A stretch of DNA of 64,000 bases from NCBI RefSeq assembly GCF_001433855.1, contig NZ_AZCP01000001.1, forward strand, positions 373,056 to 437,055. The letters are read 5' to 3'. Below, one piece after another: positions 54,455 through 64,000 of this stretch (position 1 is its first letter; each line of letters begins with the position of its first letter). Source of the stretch: Levilactobacillus brevis ATCC 14869 = DSM 20054. Lineage in GTDB: Bacteria; Bacillota; Bacilli; Lactobacillales; Lactobacillaceae. A program made the translations under genes and the position numbers. The notes beneath the pieces were generated by a model. It saw only the letters and a program-made list of their open reading frames with translations, ran no database searches and was not told where the DNA came from.

Positions 54455-56761
54455 ATGTCTAGTAACAATTCACCACGGGAAACCCGGATGAGTCGTAACG
54501 CTGATCGTACCCCTGGCCCCAAACGGCCACATACCGGTTGGCGGACCTTTCGCCGGATTTTGTACGTCATCGTCGCTATTGGCGTCTTCGCCATTCTTGC
54601 CGGAGCCGGCCTGTTCTTCTTTTACGCCCAAAGTGCACCTAAGGTCACCCAGAGTGCCCTGTCCAGTGACGCTTCTACAAGAATATACGATGCCAATGGC
54701 AACGTTATTTCACGAATGGGCGCCCAAAACCGGACTTACGTTAAGGCAAAGCACATTCCTGCAACCCTAGCCGCAGCGGTCGTATCCACTGAGGATCGCC
54801 GTTTCTATAAAAATAATGGGGTTGACCCCATTCGGATTGTCGGGGCTGCGTTTGCAAACTTCACCGGATCCTCATTAGGAATGCAAGGCGGCAGTACATT
54901 AACCCAGCAATTGGTTAAGCTGTCCGTCTTCTCAACCGCCGCTTCGGACCGAACGTTAAAACGTAAAGCTCAAGAAGCCTGGTTGGCCTTAAAGGTTGAT
55001 CATAAATACTCCAAGGCAAAAATCTTGGAATATTACATCAACAAAGTTTACATGGGCAATGGGGTCTATGGGATGCAAACGGCCGCGCAATACTATTACG
55101 GGACCACGCTCACACATCTAAGCTTGGCTCAGTTGGCCTTGTTAGCCGGGATGCCACAGGCACCAACCCGCTACGATCCCACGACTTATCCTGCTTTGGC
55201 TCAAAAGCGTCGTGATTTAGTCTTAGACTCAATGGTTGAGACTAAAGTCATTACCTCAGCTCAAGCAAGCCAAGCTAAAGCAACCAGTATCACTTCGGGA
55301 TTGGTCAAAACGCACAAGTCAACCAGTACTGGTGTGAAAAATACTAAGGTTATCGATGCCTACCTCAAGCAAGTTTATGCCGAACTGAAGTCCAAGGGCT
55401 ACAACACCACAACTGGTGGCCTAAAGGTTTATACGAACCTCGACATGAGTGCCCAAAAGAAGCTCTACAACATTGTCAACTCTGAAAATTATGTCAGCTT
55501 CCCTTCTAAGAAGTTCCAAGTTGGGTCAACTATCGTTAATCCGAATAACGGCCAAGTTGTTGCGATGATTGGGGGCCGGAAAACAGGGAATGTTACGTTT
55601 GGGCTAAACCGAGCCGTTCAGACAGACCGGTCGAGTGCCTCAACGGCTAAACCACTAATGGATTATGGTCCAGCCATTGAATACCTGAACTATCCTACTT
55701 ATGAGCCGGTCAAGGATACGGCCTTCACTTATCCGGGAACGACTAAGAACCTATACGATTGGGATAGACAGTATCAAGGAACCATTACCATGCGTAAGGC
55801 CTTGTATGAATCCCGTAACATTCCGGCTGTCCGTACCTTGCAGAATGTCGGTATCAGCAAGGCAACTACCTTCCTCAAGGGCTTAGGTATGACATTCGAT
55901 AAGACCTTGACGCTGCAAAACGGGATTGGGTTGTACATTTCAACCGAGCAAGAAGCCGCAGCCTATGCCGCCTTTGCCAATGGTGGAACTTACTACAAAC
56001 CATATTTGGTTTCAAAAGTCGTCACGCAAGATGGCAAGGCCCATAACTACTCTTCTCAAGGCAAACGTGCTATGTCTGCAGCGACTGCCTTTATGCTGAC
56101 TGACATGATGAAAGACGTTATGACCAACGAAAATGGTTCTGGCCGTTCAGCGGCAATTTCTGGCCTCTATCAGGCCGGAAAAACTGGGACCGACTCTTAT
56201 CCAGATGATTACGCTGATAAGGTCCCAGATGGCGCTACAATGGACTCCTGGTTCACAGGTTACACCAAGAACTATGCCGTTTCTGTTTGGACCGGTTACG
56301 ATAAGCAGTTCCAAACGGGCCATTACGTCAGTGAAACCGAAACTAAGATTGCCCAAGAGATCTATAAGTACGAAATGACCTACTTGGCTTCCAAAAAGGT
56401 TAATTCCGATTGGACCCAGCCAAGTACCGTAACGAAGACTACGGTTAACAACAACACCGAATATTACGTGACTGGTCATCCTGGAACCGTTTCTGATGCA
56501 ACCACAACAGACTCCACGTCAACGAGTCAGTATGGTTCGACCAACACGACTAGTTCTTCGGCCTACAGCAGTAACAACCAAGTAACGACTAGCTCCAGTT
56601 CAGCTCGGGCCAGCTCATCCACAACTGAATCTAGTACCAGTAAGGAATCATCCAGTACTGAACAGACCCCTAGTGGTAATGGGAATGATGACAATACCAC
56701 GACGGATTCATCGTCAGCCAAAAATACAACGCAAAATGACAACGCTAGTTCCGGTAATTAA
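54455..56761 (+). CDS. pbp1A: Class A penicillin-binding protein 1A
   Basis: 768 residues: cytoplasmic basic tail, one membrane helix (near 32-56), glycosyltransferase domain (TEDRRFYKNNGVDPIR, GGSTLTQQL, YINKVYMGNGVYG) and transpeptidase domain (STAKPL active Ser, SRN, KTGT). It polymerises and cross-links peptidoglycan. The last 110 or so residues form a Ser/Thr/Asn-rich outer tail that may be glycosylated or span the wall. AAGGAG precedes the ATG. Its operon partner recU and GpsB nearby fit the division role. Confidence 0.95.
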   Translation: MSSNNSPRETRMSRNADRTPGPKRPHTGWRTFRRILYVIVAIGVFAILAGAGLFFFYAQSAPKVTQSALSSDASTRIYDANGNVISRMGAQNRTYVKAKHIPATLAAAVVSTEDRRFYKNNGVDPIRIVGAAFANFTGSSLGMQGGSTLTQQLVKLSVFSTAASDRTLKRKAQEAWLALKVDHKYSKAKILEYYINKVYMGNGVYGMQTAAQYYYGTTLTHLSLAQLALLAGMPQAPTRYDPTTYPALAQKRRDLVLDSMVETKVITSAQASQAKATSITSGLVKTHKSTSTGVKNTKVIDAYLKQVYAELKSKGYNTTTGGLKVYTNLDMSAQKKLYNIVNSENYVSFPSKKFQVGSTIVNPNNGQVVAMIGGRKTGNVTFGLNRAVQTDRSSASTAKPLMDYGPAIEYLNYPTYEPVKDTAFTYPGTTKNLYDWDRQYQGTITMRKALYESRNIPAVRTLQNVGISKATTFLKGLGMTFDKTLTLQNGIGLYISTEQEAAAYAAFANGGTYYKPYLVSKVVTQDGKAHNYSSQGKRAMSAATAFMLTDMMKDVMTNENGSGRSAAISGLYQAGKTGTDSYPDDYADKVPDGATMDSWFTGYTKNYAVSVWTGYDKQFQTGHYVSETETKIAQEIYKYEMTYLASKKVNSDWTQPSTVTKTTVNNNTEYYVTGHPGTVSDATTTDSTSTSQYGSTNTTSSSAYSSNNQVTTSSSSARASSSTTESSTSKESSSTEQTPSGNGNDDNTTTDSSSAKNTTQNDNASSGN

Positions 56762-56784
56762 TCCGATAGTGTTAGGTACCTATT

Positions 56785-56831
56785 AAAAGAATCGTTATTC
56801 TCAGTCGATTGAGAATAACGATTCTTTTTTT
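56785..56831 (+). terminator. Terminator of recU-pbp1A
   Basis: AAAAGAATCGTTATTCTCA and TGAGAATAACGATTCTTTT form a perfect hairpin with a 6-base loop and T run. Confidence 0.92.
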
Positions 56832-56861
56832 AGCTTCAATCTCGCTTCTCTTTTCTTACCG

Positions 56862-57800
56862 CTAACGTAAGATAAAATCTGCTGGTATACCTATCTGTTC
56901 AACTTGATCACTAGTTGCTAATTCAAACGCCGTCTGACCAATTGCTGATAAATGATGATCAATTGTCGGTAATTTTAATAACTGACCGGCTAACTGATTT
57001 TCTTGCCCCATCATCGATGGTACTTCTAGCTGATGATCGAGATAGAATTGGCGAACACCAGCAGCGATATCGTCACTATTTGCAAAAATAAAATCTACTT
57101 GCTGATAATGCTGTACCAATTGTTTAGCAGCCGCATAGCCATCATCAAAAGTGGTTATACCCATAACGAGACCATTTGGATTTGGTTTACGGTCGAATAC
57201 ATGCTGAAAAACTTCCAGAGTAAGTCGGCTAGTCGCACTCACAGTTGTCGAACGGCTTAACAGCACCGCAATTTGTTGATAATGATGCTGCTTAATCCAA
57301 TTAAAAGCAGCTAAATAGGCCGGTTCACGTACAGAAAAAGCCGCCGATAACGATATTGCTTGCGGATCCTCACAACACACAACAGCACCATAGGATTGAT
57401 ACTGAGCCAATTGGGCTAAGGGTAAAGCGTGTGAAATAAAAATTAAGGCATCAAAACTCTTACGATGTAACTGCTCCAAATATTGCTTCTCCAGCTGCGG
57501 ATCATACTTCGATGACAACATCACCACCCGGTCCTCTGCCGCAAATGCAGCTCGCAAAATACCATTAGTAATTTCCGTAAAGTATGGATGTCCCATATTG
57601 GGCATCACCACACCAATGTTCTTTGTCCGACCATGACTTAGATCTCGCGCAATATCATTAGGAACATAGTCTAATTATTGAATAATGGCCCGGATTTTTG
57701 CTTGAGCTGCCGAAGAGACATAGCCACTTTGATTTAAGACTCGCGACACGGTTGCTGGTGAGTACCCCGCCAAACGGGCAACATCTCTGATCGTTGCCAT
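56862..57800 (-). pseudogene. LacI-family repressor with in-frame stop codon
   Basis: A full-length LacI-type gene of 313 codons. The HTH MATIRDVARLAGYSPATVSRVLNQSGYVSSAA is intact, but a TAA at 57675-57677 (after IRAIIQ, before LDYVPNDIARDL) interrupts it. The remaining frame encodes a complete sugar-binding domain (VVMPNMGHPYFTEI, VLLSRSTTVSATSR, FIFANSDDIAAG). One substitution would restore it, so decay is recent. It follows the broken HAD gene by 16 bases. Restart at GTG/ATG after the stop would give a protein without DNA-binding part. Confidence 0.88.
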
Positions 57801-57816
57801 TTCATCATCACCCCTG

Positions 57817-58614
57817 TTAGTCTAAATAGTGTTTTATTCCATAAGCAACGCCGTCATCTTCATTACTTAATGTCACAAATTGGCTTGCTGCCTTCATTTC
57901 AGGTGCCGCATTCCCCATCGCGATTGACCGGCCAACTACCTTTAACATCGGCTAATCGTTGTGCCCATCACCAAATGCAGCTGCCTCGGCTAATGTTAGT
58001 TCACTTGATTCCAATAGTGTCATAATTCCTTGAGCTTTTTGTGCTCGAAGACTGGTAATCTCTAGATAATGATTACCTGCCTGCTGACAATTAATAACAC
58101 CTGTAAATTGATCCAATTGGCATTTCAGGGCCTGCATAGTTTGCGTATCGTCAACAATCAACATGAGTTTGAATAACGAATGCGTTTGAGCAAACTGAGC
58201 TAATGTTTGCTGTATAACAATTGGCTTTTGCCGTGTTAAAGCTTGTTCGTGTAAAATTCCGCCATCAACCCGCTCAACATACCAGTCTGCTTGATCATAA
58301 CAGCTCACACTGACTTGCGGAAATTTCTGTGCCAAGATAGTCAAAATGTTGGAACTCAATTTAGGATCAAGCGCGTGATGAACCAACGTTTTTCTTGTCT
58401 GTGGATCAAAGATAAGCCCCCCATTGAATGCAATTTGGGGAGCCGTCAACGCTAATTGTTGAATAGTCGCCTACATCTCCATGGGCGCACGGGCAGATAC
58501 TAGCGTCACAGAACATACGCTATCAGCAACTGTTCGTCGATTATCATCACTTACCGTCCCTTGCTCATTCAGCAAGGTCCCATCCATATCTAAAAATATC
58601 TGTTTAATCGTCAT
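57817..58614 (-). pseudogene. HAD (Cof-type) phosphatase with two in-frame stop codons
   Basis: Reads MTIKQIFLDMDGTLLNEQG (HAD motif I), then TLVSARAPMEM and a TAG at 58471-58473, then a long intact middle, then EAAAFGDGHND (motif IV) followed directly by a second TAG at 57952-57954 and the normal C-terminus PMLKVVGRSIAMGNA...GIKHYLD. Both stops replace single codons. Part of the region after motif I looks shortened compared with Cof-type proteins. GGAGG precedes ATG 58614. It formed an operon with the LacI gene, suggesting a sugar-phosphate phosphatase under local control. Confidence 0.85.
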
Positions 58615-58648
58615 TGACTCGACCTCCACTTCTACTCATAGCCTAACG

Positions 58649-58666
58649 TATGAAACGCGTTTCATA
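58649..58666. promoter_or_regulatory. LacI-type operator before the HAD-LacI pair
   Basis: TATGAAACGCGTTTCATA is a perfect 18-bp palindrome with the AAACGCGTTT centre common in LacI-family operators. It lies 35 bases before the HAD start. Two copies of CTCATAGC flank it (58635-58642 and 58673-58680). Confidence 0.65.
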
Positions 58667-58712
58667 GCAAGACTCATAGCGTAAAAAAGACGATTATTTT
58701 AATTTTAGCAAT

Positions 58713-58742
58713 AAAAAAAGCCTGAAGCCAAGCTCCAGACTG
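58713..58742 (-). terminator. Terminator of the ypmB-aspB-dnaD group
   Basis: AGCCTGAAGC / GCTCCAGACT hairpin with wobble pairs; a T run lies on the minus strand, 30 bases after the dnaD stop. Confidence 0.75.
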
Positions 58743-58774
58743 ATAGGTTGTACTAACGATTAGAAAAACACAGC

Positions 58775-59470
58775 CTAATCATCCGTTAACTTAAAGATTG
58801 GGACATCGGGAATGGCCGTGGTTGGCGTCGTTGCCGACTGTGTCCGGCGTGGCGCTTGTCGTTCTTTTTCACGTTGAACTTGCGCCGCTGTTTTCAGGTT
58901 TTTACGCTCCCAACTCAACAAGATTCGATCCATATATTTCAAACTATAGGCTTGACTCAACACCGCTTCTTTCAGGGCTAATTGAATCAACTCGGGGCGA
59001 TAGTGGTCTTCATCTAACCACTGAGTGATGCTCTCCATCTCCAAAGGTGATAACGGCCGACCGAATTCGGTTTCGATCTGATTGAAGATTGCCGAGCGAT
59101 CATTACTAGCAGTTTGTTTAACGACCTGTTGCGTCGTTTTCACTGCTAGCTGGCTAAGCTTTTCCGTCAACAACCGAAAATCATAGGCGTCTTGTTTTTG
59201 CCCCTGACTATCCGTAACGGTCGTAATCACCATTAGTTTTTGGGTAATCATTTCGTGCAAGAGCTGATAGACCCGTTGTTTATCCCAACCTAAATGGCTG
59301 GCGATAACCGTCGCGTCTGGTAGCGGCTCCCCTCGATCCATGTATCGCCGTAATTGTAGGTAGACTAAAAGCTGATCCGTCGTCATCCCCACCTCACGAA
59401 AATGGTCGAGTAAATAATTAGCCAGGCTAGTTTGACCTGCCTGAACGTAATGCTGGATAAATTCAGTCAT
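58775..59470 (-). CDS. dnaD: DnaD-like replication initiation protein
   Basis: 231 residues: winged-helix N-terminal domain (LLVYLQLRRYMDRGEPLPD, ASHLGWDKQRVYQLL) and DnaB-2/DnaD C-terminal domain (FNQIETEFGRPLSPLEMESITQWL, YMDRILLSWERKNL). It helps load the helicase at origins and restart sites. ATG 59470 has AAGGAG upstream. The block dinG-ypmB-aspB-dnaD is conserved; asnS and nth, usual neighbours, are absent here. Confidence 0.93.
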   Translation of the reverse strand: MTEFIQHYVQAGQTSLANYLLDHFREVGMTTDQLLVYLQLRRYMDRGEPLPDATVIASHLGWDKQRVYQLLHEMITQKLMVITTVTDSQGQKQDAYDFRLLTEKLSQLAVKTTQQVVKQTASNDRSAIFNQIETEFGRPLSPLEMESITQWLDEDHYRPELIQLALKEAVLSQAYSLKYMDRILLSWERKNLKTAAQVQREKERQAPRRTQSATTPTTAIPDVPIFKLTDD

Positions 59471-59552
59471 TCGATTAACTCCTTTACCAATTGAAAACGG
59501 CCGTACTCGCCAACTGCGAATCGACCGTTTCGTCAAATATCGTAATGAACCA

Positions 59553-60734
59553 TTACGGGGTTGTCATAAATTTAGTTAGCCGCTCAATCGCCGACAATAA
59601 AGTTGCTAAATCAGCCGCATAGCTCAATCTGACGTGTCCGGGCAAGCCGAAAGCACTGCCAGTTACTAACGCCACATGCGCCTCATTAAGAACTGCAGCC
59701 ACGAAGTCAGACGTGGTGGTTATTCCCTTCATTGCCATCGCAGCCGATACATCTGGAAACAAATAGAAGGCCCCTTGCGGTTTATGATTCAGTTTAACCC
59801 CGGGAACCGCTGCTAACAAAGGATAAATTCGATCTAGTCGTTGTTGAAAAGCCGCCTTCATCTCTGCTACAGGGGTTTGATCGCCAGTTAACGCTGCTAA
59901 GGCCGCTGCTTGACTCACTGCTGCGGCATTGCCCGTCATGTGTGATAAAACCGTCGTCATTGCACTGATGATGTCTGGTTGGCCCACCGCATATCCAATT
60001 CGCCATCCCGTCATGGCATAGGTTTTTGACACCCCATTAATCATGACTGTATGCGCCGCAATCTTATCACCAAGTGACAACATCGATGGTACCGGTGTTG
60101 GCCGATCATAGACCAGTTCCCCATAAATTTCATCGGCCACAATGATTAGCTGATGGGCCACCGCCCAATCACCTAACGCCGTCAATTCGGCTGGTGTATA
60201 CACGAGACCACTGGGATTTTGAGGAGAATTTAGCACAATTGCCTTAGTTTTTGGCGTAACAGCCGCTTCTAATTGTGCCGGTGTCACTTTCAAATCAGCA
60301 GTTGGGGCCACTTCAATCGGCTGCCCCCCCGCCAGCTTAACCTGCTCGCTATAGCTGACCCAGTAAGGCGCCGGGAGTAATACCGCATCACCTGGATCAA
60401 GTAACACCTGAAACAGCGCATACAACGCCATTTTGGCTCCCGTTGTAACGACGACCTGTTGGGGAGTTACCGTCACCTGTTGCGTTTGCGATAGCCGATC
60501 GACAATTGCCTGCCGTAATGGCAAAATGCCTGCCGTTGCGGTATACCCATCAACTTCATTGGCTTGAATAGCGGCAATCGTCGCTGATTTAATTGCTGTT
60601 GGCGTTGTAAAATCCGGTTGGCCAACACTCAAGTTTAATACATCAATACCGGCGGCCTGCAATTCTTGCGCGCGTTGCGCCGTTTGGAACGTTGCGGAAG
60701 GAGCCACCTGCTGGGCTCGCTGTGAAAGTCGCAT
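59553..60734 (-). CDS. aspB: Pyridoxal-phosphate aminotransferase, aspartate type
   Basis: 393 residues, fold type I aminotransferase: SVGQPDFTTP, NSPQNPSG, and PLP lysine in VSKTYAMTGWRIGY. The context (ypmB-aspB-dnaD) points to AspB, which interconverts aspartate and oxaloacetate with glutamate/2-oxoglutarate. AGGAGG is six bases before ATG 60734; the TTG at 60740 touches it and is rejected. Confidence 0.93.
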   Translation of the reverse strand: MRLSQRAQQVAPSATFQTAQRAQELQAAGIDVLNLSVGQPDFTTPTAIKSATIAAIQANEVDGYTATAGILPLRQAIVDRLSQTQQVTVTPQQVVVTTGAKMALYALFQVLLDPGDAVLLPAPYWVSYSEQVKLAGGQPIEVAPTADLKVTPAQLEAAVTPKTKAIVLNSPQNPSGLVYTPAELTALGDWAVAHQLIIVADEIYGELVYDRPTPVPSMLSLGDKIAAHTVMINGVSKTYAMTGWRIGYAVGQPDIISAMTTVLSHMTGNAAAVSQAAALAALTGDQTPVAEMKAAFQQRLDRIYPLLAAVPGVKLNHKPQGAFYLFPDVSAAMAMKGITTTSDFVAAVLNEAHVALVTGSAFGLPGHVRLSYAADLATLLSAIERLTKFMTTP

Positions 60735-60754
60735 GGTCAACCTCCTACGATGAT

Positions 60755-61258
60755 TTAAATGTTCGCAATTTGTTGTAAAACTTTGCCATTACTATATTGG
60801 TAAGTCAGATAACAAAGCTTGCCACTCTGATTCAAATAGCTTACCTGCCAAGCTGGCTTACCATTAAAGATGCTTAACGCTGCTGATAAAACCTTCTTGG
60901 GATTACGTTTCCAAACCTGTTGTAAGACCGTATTTCGTGAAATTCCGTCCGTTTGTTTCAAGACAGTGACTTTCTTTCCCGTTTTAGGCACGATCACGTA
61001 CACCTTTTGTTTAGCTTTATTTTGACCCGAAACGGTGTAATACGTGGTATTCAGGTTGGTCCAATAAAAGTCTTGTGTACTAGTCAGATGCCCGGAATCT
61101 TTAGCAACGGTTTCTGCATGAACGCGCGCTTGGCTTAACGGCTTGGTTGCTTTATTAATCATGACACCCGCACTGATCAAGACTACTAAAATCACAAGCA
61201 GGATGGTTAAGAGCACCCAGTGTCGTGGTCGGCGTTGGCGCTTATACTGTTGTCTCAT
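60755..61258 (-). CDS. YpmB-like DUF5590 protein
   Basis: 167 residues: a basic N-terminus and one membrane helix (HWVLLTILLVILVVLISAGVM), then two extracytoplasmic PepSY-like repeats (KVYVIVPKTGKKVTVL and AWQVSYLNQSGKLCYLTY). Family unknown in function. ATG 61258 agrees with the family start. Its place before aspB matches Bacillus ypmB. Confidence 0.85.
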   Translation of the reverse strand: MRQQYKRQRRPRHWVLLTILLVILVVLISAGVMINKATKPLSQARVHAETVAKDSGHLTSTQDFYWTNLNTTYYTVSGQNKAKQKVYVIVPKTGKKVTVLKQTDGISRNTVLQQVWKRNPKKVLSAALSIFNGKPAWQVSYLNQSGKLCYLTYQYSNGKVLQQIANI

Positions 61259-61315
61259 CAATTTTCCATCGTACTCCCTTATCAAACTTCTCAAATTTCA
61301 ATCCCAGTCATTATA

Positions 61316-64000
61316 TCAGACTTCTGGGGGTGTCGCCGAATCGGCTGGCTTTTTTTCAAAAAAATTAATTAAACCCTGTGTTAGGGTCCCAATATCTCCA
61401 GTTGTTTTCGGTAACTCCGCTGGTAGTGCGCGTAAGATACTTTGACCATACTGGCGTTCGACTAACCGTTGATCTAAGATGACCACCGCACCATAGTCAT
61501 GGGGCGTTCGAATCAAGCGCCCAATTCCTTGACGCAACTTCAACGTCGCCGCTGGTAAAGCCGCATTATAAAACGGATTTTTCCCTGCCGCTTCCAGCCG
61601 GGCATAATTTGCTTTGACGAATACGCGATCTGGTGAATCGAAAGGCAATCGCGTCACAATCAATAACTCCAATTGCTCGGCGGGCAAATCAATTCCTTCC
61701 CAAAAACTCGCCGCACCTAATAAAATCGCTCCGTGACTGGTGGCAAATCGTTTCGTAATCCGCTCACGACTACCACTGACACCTTGAGCGAAAATGTCTC
61801 GGCGAGCAAACTCTGGTTGGGTCACCAACTGCTGATAGACCTGTTCAATCACACTGAGTGAATTAAACAAAATCAAAGTCTGCTTATTCACCGCGCCAGC
61901 AATTTGGGTAATCGCTGCCGACAAGTAAGTGACGTAATCTGCTGGCGCCACTCGACTCAGGTTAGGGCCTGAATCCGCCATCAGCAATTGTGCTTGCTTG
62001 CCATAGTCAAAACTGGAACGCATCCGATGGGTCACGGTTTGCTCACGTTGTAAATCGAATTGATCTAACACATATTGTGAGCGACCTGATGAAAAGAGCG
62101 TGGCCCCAGTCAAGAGCACCGGCTGAAATCCCGCATACAAGTGCTGACTTAAGAATCCCTCTGTAGCTAATAGGCCACTAGCCAATTGTAAGCTCGTTCG
62201 GTCCCCAACGTGGTTCATGGTTAACCAAAAGAGACTAGCTGGTGCCTGATCAACAACCTGCCGCAAAATTTCTAATAACTGGCCCATCTGATCGTCAAAA
62301 AGGTGCACCCGCGTATCAACCTGCTCGAACAAATAGCGTTCTGCCGACGTGAATTGGGCTTGTTGCTGATCATAGCGTTGCCGTAAAGCATTCAGTCCGG
62401 CTAACAGATCATCTGTAGCCATTGTTGCGCGGTCAATTGTGCGACTGCGATCAATTTCTTCGGTCAACGCTTGCGCACTAACTAATTCTTCAATGACTTG
62501 ATTATGATTATTCAGTCGTTTATTGGCTAAAAACCGTAAAAACAGATGATCCACCAATGTGGTTAATTGTGTCTCTAACGTTTGACTAGCCGACAACAGC
62601 CGGTGCAACGTTAATGTTGCTTGAGTGTCCGCCGCGAACAAACGCAGTAAGCTGGGTCCAATTTCTCGATTAATGTCTCGCTGAATATGATGCAATTCAT
62701 TGAGTAACTGGGCAAACTTAACTTGAGTTCGCCGTTGTTTCAACGTGCTTTCTGTTAAATGCTGTGCCTCATCAATGACTAAATAAGGTTGTTGGAGCTG
62801 CTCACCTAACGCCAAAGCGTGTTCACTCAAATAAGCGTGATTCACAATAATTACTTGGGCCTGCGCCATTCGGTGGTCTCGCCGCCGGATGAAGTCATCA
62901 TCATAGAAAGGATTATCCACCGTAACGGCACCTTCATGAACAATCTCTTGGAAATAAGGTGCCCGATACGTCGCCAAATGTAATTCATCGAGATCACCAG
63001 TCGTCGTCATCGTCAGCCACACTAGTAAACGCAGCTTTAACAACTGCGTCTGCTTAGAGGTCTCTGCAACGTTTAAGGTAGTTGCAAATCGCTGCAAATC
63101 AAGATAATGCCGACTGCCCTTAACCAAAACAGCATTGACAGTAAAGGGGACAATTTGATTTAGCAGCGGGATCGTTTGGTCCAATAACTGCTCTTGTAGT
63201 AAGGTCGTTGCGGTACTAACCACAACGGGTCGACCAGTCTGTCCTAAATAAGCCATTGGCAATAGGTAGCCTAGACTCTTCCCAATCCCGGTTGGCGCTT
63301 CTACAATCATGTGTTTTACCGGATGCCGATCCGCCTCAGCATAATTATTATAGATGTAATTCATCATCTTAGCCTGTTCCGGCCGCCATTCCAAATTCTC
63401 CGGCATCAGCTTTTGTTTTTGCTTTTTGGTTTTCGGATATTTACTAGGTTCAGCTAAAGTTGTCGCCGGTAATGGTGCCGGTTGCCGTAGGGCCAACCCA
63501 TTTTTAATGTAAAGATAATCCGGTAGCTTTCGTGGTGACTGCTCATTTAACTGCTGAGCCACTCGGAACAGTGTCGTCGTCTGCAATGGCAAATCCGCTT
63601 GCAAGTCGATCATTCGTTGTAGTGTCACCATTGGTAAAGCCCGTAATCGCCGAAATAAAAAGATAAATAATTCGGCCGTCGCACTAGCATCGCTATCAGC
63701 CGAATGCGGATTGTCGTGTTCAATATTAAATAATCGACTCAGGTCGCGTAGCCGAAAGCTCGTTGCAGTCGGCAATAAGATCTGACTCAAAGAAACCGTA
63801 TCCACTGCGGCAATTGGTAAGGCCGGATACCCTACCCGTTCAAGCTCAGCATTGATAAACGGCAAATCAAAGTTAACGTTGTGCGCAACAAATACCGTGT
63901 TTGTTAACAAGCTATACAGCGTTCCTGCTACGTCATCAAAGAGGGGCGCATGCCGCACCCGTTTATTGGTAATCCCCGTTAGTCGCGAAATCGCGGCGGG
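61316..64000 (-). CDS. dinG: ATP-dependent helicase/exonuclease DinG, cut by window edge
   Basis: Frame continues to the window end; the first codons seen (AAISRLTGITNKRVRHAPLFDDVA) are already inside the DnaQ-like 3'-5' exonuclease domain, so the start lies beyond 64000. The exonuclease region (VFVAHNVNFDLPF, HSADSDASATAELF) is followed by the XPD-like helicase: Walker A APTGIGKSLGYLLP, DEAQ box VIDEAQHLTE and C-terminal GIGRLIR. No 4Fe-4S cysteines are visible, as in Gram-positive DinG. It heads the ypmB-aspB-dnaD group. Confidence 0.95.
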   Translation of the reverse strand, partial: PAAISRLTGITNKRVRHAPLFDDVAGTLYSLLTNTVFVAHNVNFDLPFINAELERVGYPALPIAAVDTVSLSQILLPTATSFRLRDLSRLFNIEHDNPHSADSDASATAELFIFLFRRLRALPMVTLQRMIDLQADLPLQTTTLFRVAQQLNEQSPRKLPDYLYIKNGLALRQPAPLPATTLAEPSKYPKTKKQKQKLMPENLEWRPEQAKMMNYIYNNYAEADRHPVKHMIVEAPTGIGKSLGYLLPMAYLGQTGRPVVVSTATTLLQEQLLDQTIPLLNQIVPFTVNAVLVKGSRHYLDLQRFATTLNVAETSKQTQLLKLRLLVWLTMTTTGDLDELHLATYRAPYFQEIVHEGAVTVDNPFYDDDFIRRRDHRMAQAQVIIVNHAYLSEHALALGEQLQQPYLVIDEAQHLTESTLKQRRTQVKFAQLLNELHHIQRDINREIGPSLLRLFAADTQATLTLHRLLSASQTLETQLTTLVDHLFLRFLANKRLNNHNQVIEELVSAQALTEEIDRSRTIDRATMATDDLLAGLNALRQRYDQQQAQFTSAERYLFEQVDTRVHLFDDQMGQLLEILRQVVDQAPASLFWLTMNHVGDRTSLQLASGLLATEGFLSQHLYAGFQPVLLTGATLFSSGRSQYVLDQFDLQREQTVTHRMRSSFDYGKQAQLLMADSGPNLSRVAPADYVTYLSAAITQIAGAVNKQTLILFNSLSVIEQVYQQLVTQPEFARRDIFAQGVSGSRERITKRFATSHGAILLGAASFWEGIDLPAEQLELLIVTRLPFDSPDRVFVKANYARLEAAGKNPFYNAALPAATLKLRQGIGRLIRTPHDYGAVVILDQRLVERQYGQSILRALPAELPKTTGDIGTLTQGLINFFEKKPADSATPPEV

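Noticed and set aside
58651..58664. CcpA cre site at TGAAACGCGTTTCA
   Set aside because: The centre is GC rather than the CG required by the cre consensus; the local LacI-type gene is a better match.

Overview
The window looks like a chromosomal segment from a lactic acid bacterium of the Lactobacillaceae, most likely the Levilactobacillus (L. brevis-like) group. This rests on an Mn-dependent pyrophosphatase, a XerS-type recombinase, EbsA- and VanZ-like proteins, a PyrR-linked carA/carB pair, a FolT gene behind a THF riboswitch, a GlnR box, frequent TTG starts and strong AGGAGG ribosome binding sites. Two Bacillus/Lactobacillus gene blocks are kept: ypsC-rnpB-gpsB-ypsA diverging from recU-pbp1A, and dinG-ypmB-aspB-dnaD. 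The species call is inference.

Layout. 0-4.3 kb: plus-strand genes (LysR, ppaC, a secreted matrixin-like protease, msrB, msrA, Nudix). 4.36 kb: a 28-bp sequence that closely matches a classical dif site, followed by about 0.7 kb without genes and then a XerS recombinase. Gene direction changes here: all plus on the left, mostly minus on the right, as expected at a replication terminus. 6.2-23.4 kb: an accessory-looking stretch of small oxidoreductases (five SDR/NAD(P)-binding proteins, two MDR), two PEBP proteins, a TauE-like carrier, a methyltransferase and many single-gene regulators (TetR, LysR, AraC, MerR). 23.4-31.2 kb: nth, two VanZ paralogues, a 54-residue membrane protein, GtrA, FolT with its riboswitch, DegV, and a MarR-phosphodiesterase-MFS operon. 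31.4-41.6 kb: rqcH, then lsp-rluD-pyrR-carA-carB and ebsA-fhs. 41.6-50.5 kb: oxidoreductases, a CPBP protease-like protein, Nudix, a frameshifted MFS gene with a flavin reductase and Rgg regulator, and a GlnR-controlled ammonium transporter. 50.6-56.8 kb: the ypsC/rnpB/gpsB/recU/pbp1A cell-division and wall block. 56.9-58.6 kb: a decayed HAD-LacI operon. 58.8-64 kb: dnaD, aspB, ypmB and dinG, the last cut by the window edge.

Most notable points. (1) The carA/carB pair behind pyrR keeps long open frames, but CarA has lost the glutaminase Cys and His, and CarB has lost the ATP-binding glycine loop, the metal-binding E-x-N in both halves and most of its second ATP-grasp domain. This looks like a maintained pseudo-enzyme pair tied to a PyrR regulator. 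(2) A classical dif site lies next to a XerS gene, whereas XerS normally works on a different site (difSL). (3) A phosphodiesterase gene appears to start at AUU. (4) Endonuclease III lacks half of its Fe-S ligands. (5) Three nonsense codons interrupt neighbouring HAD and LacI genes while their operator remains a perfect palindrome.
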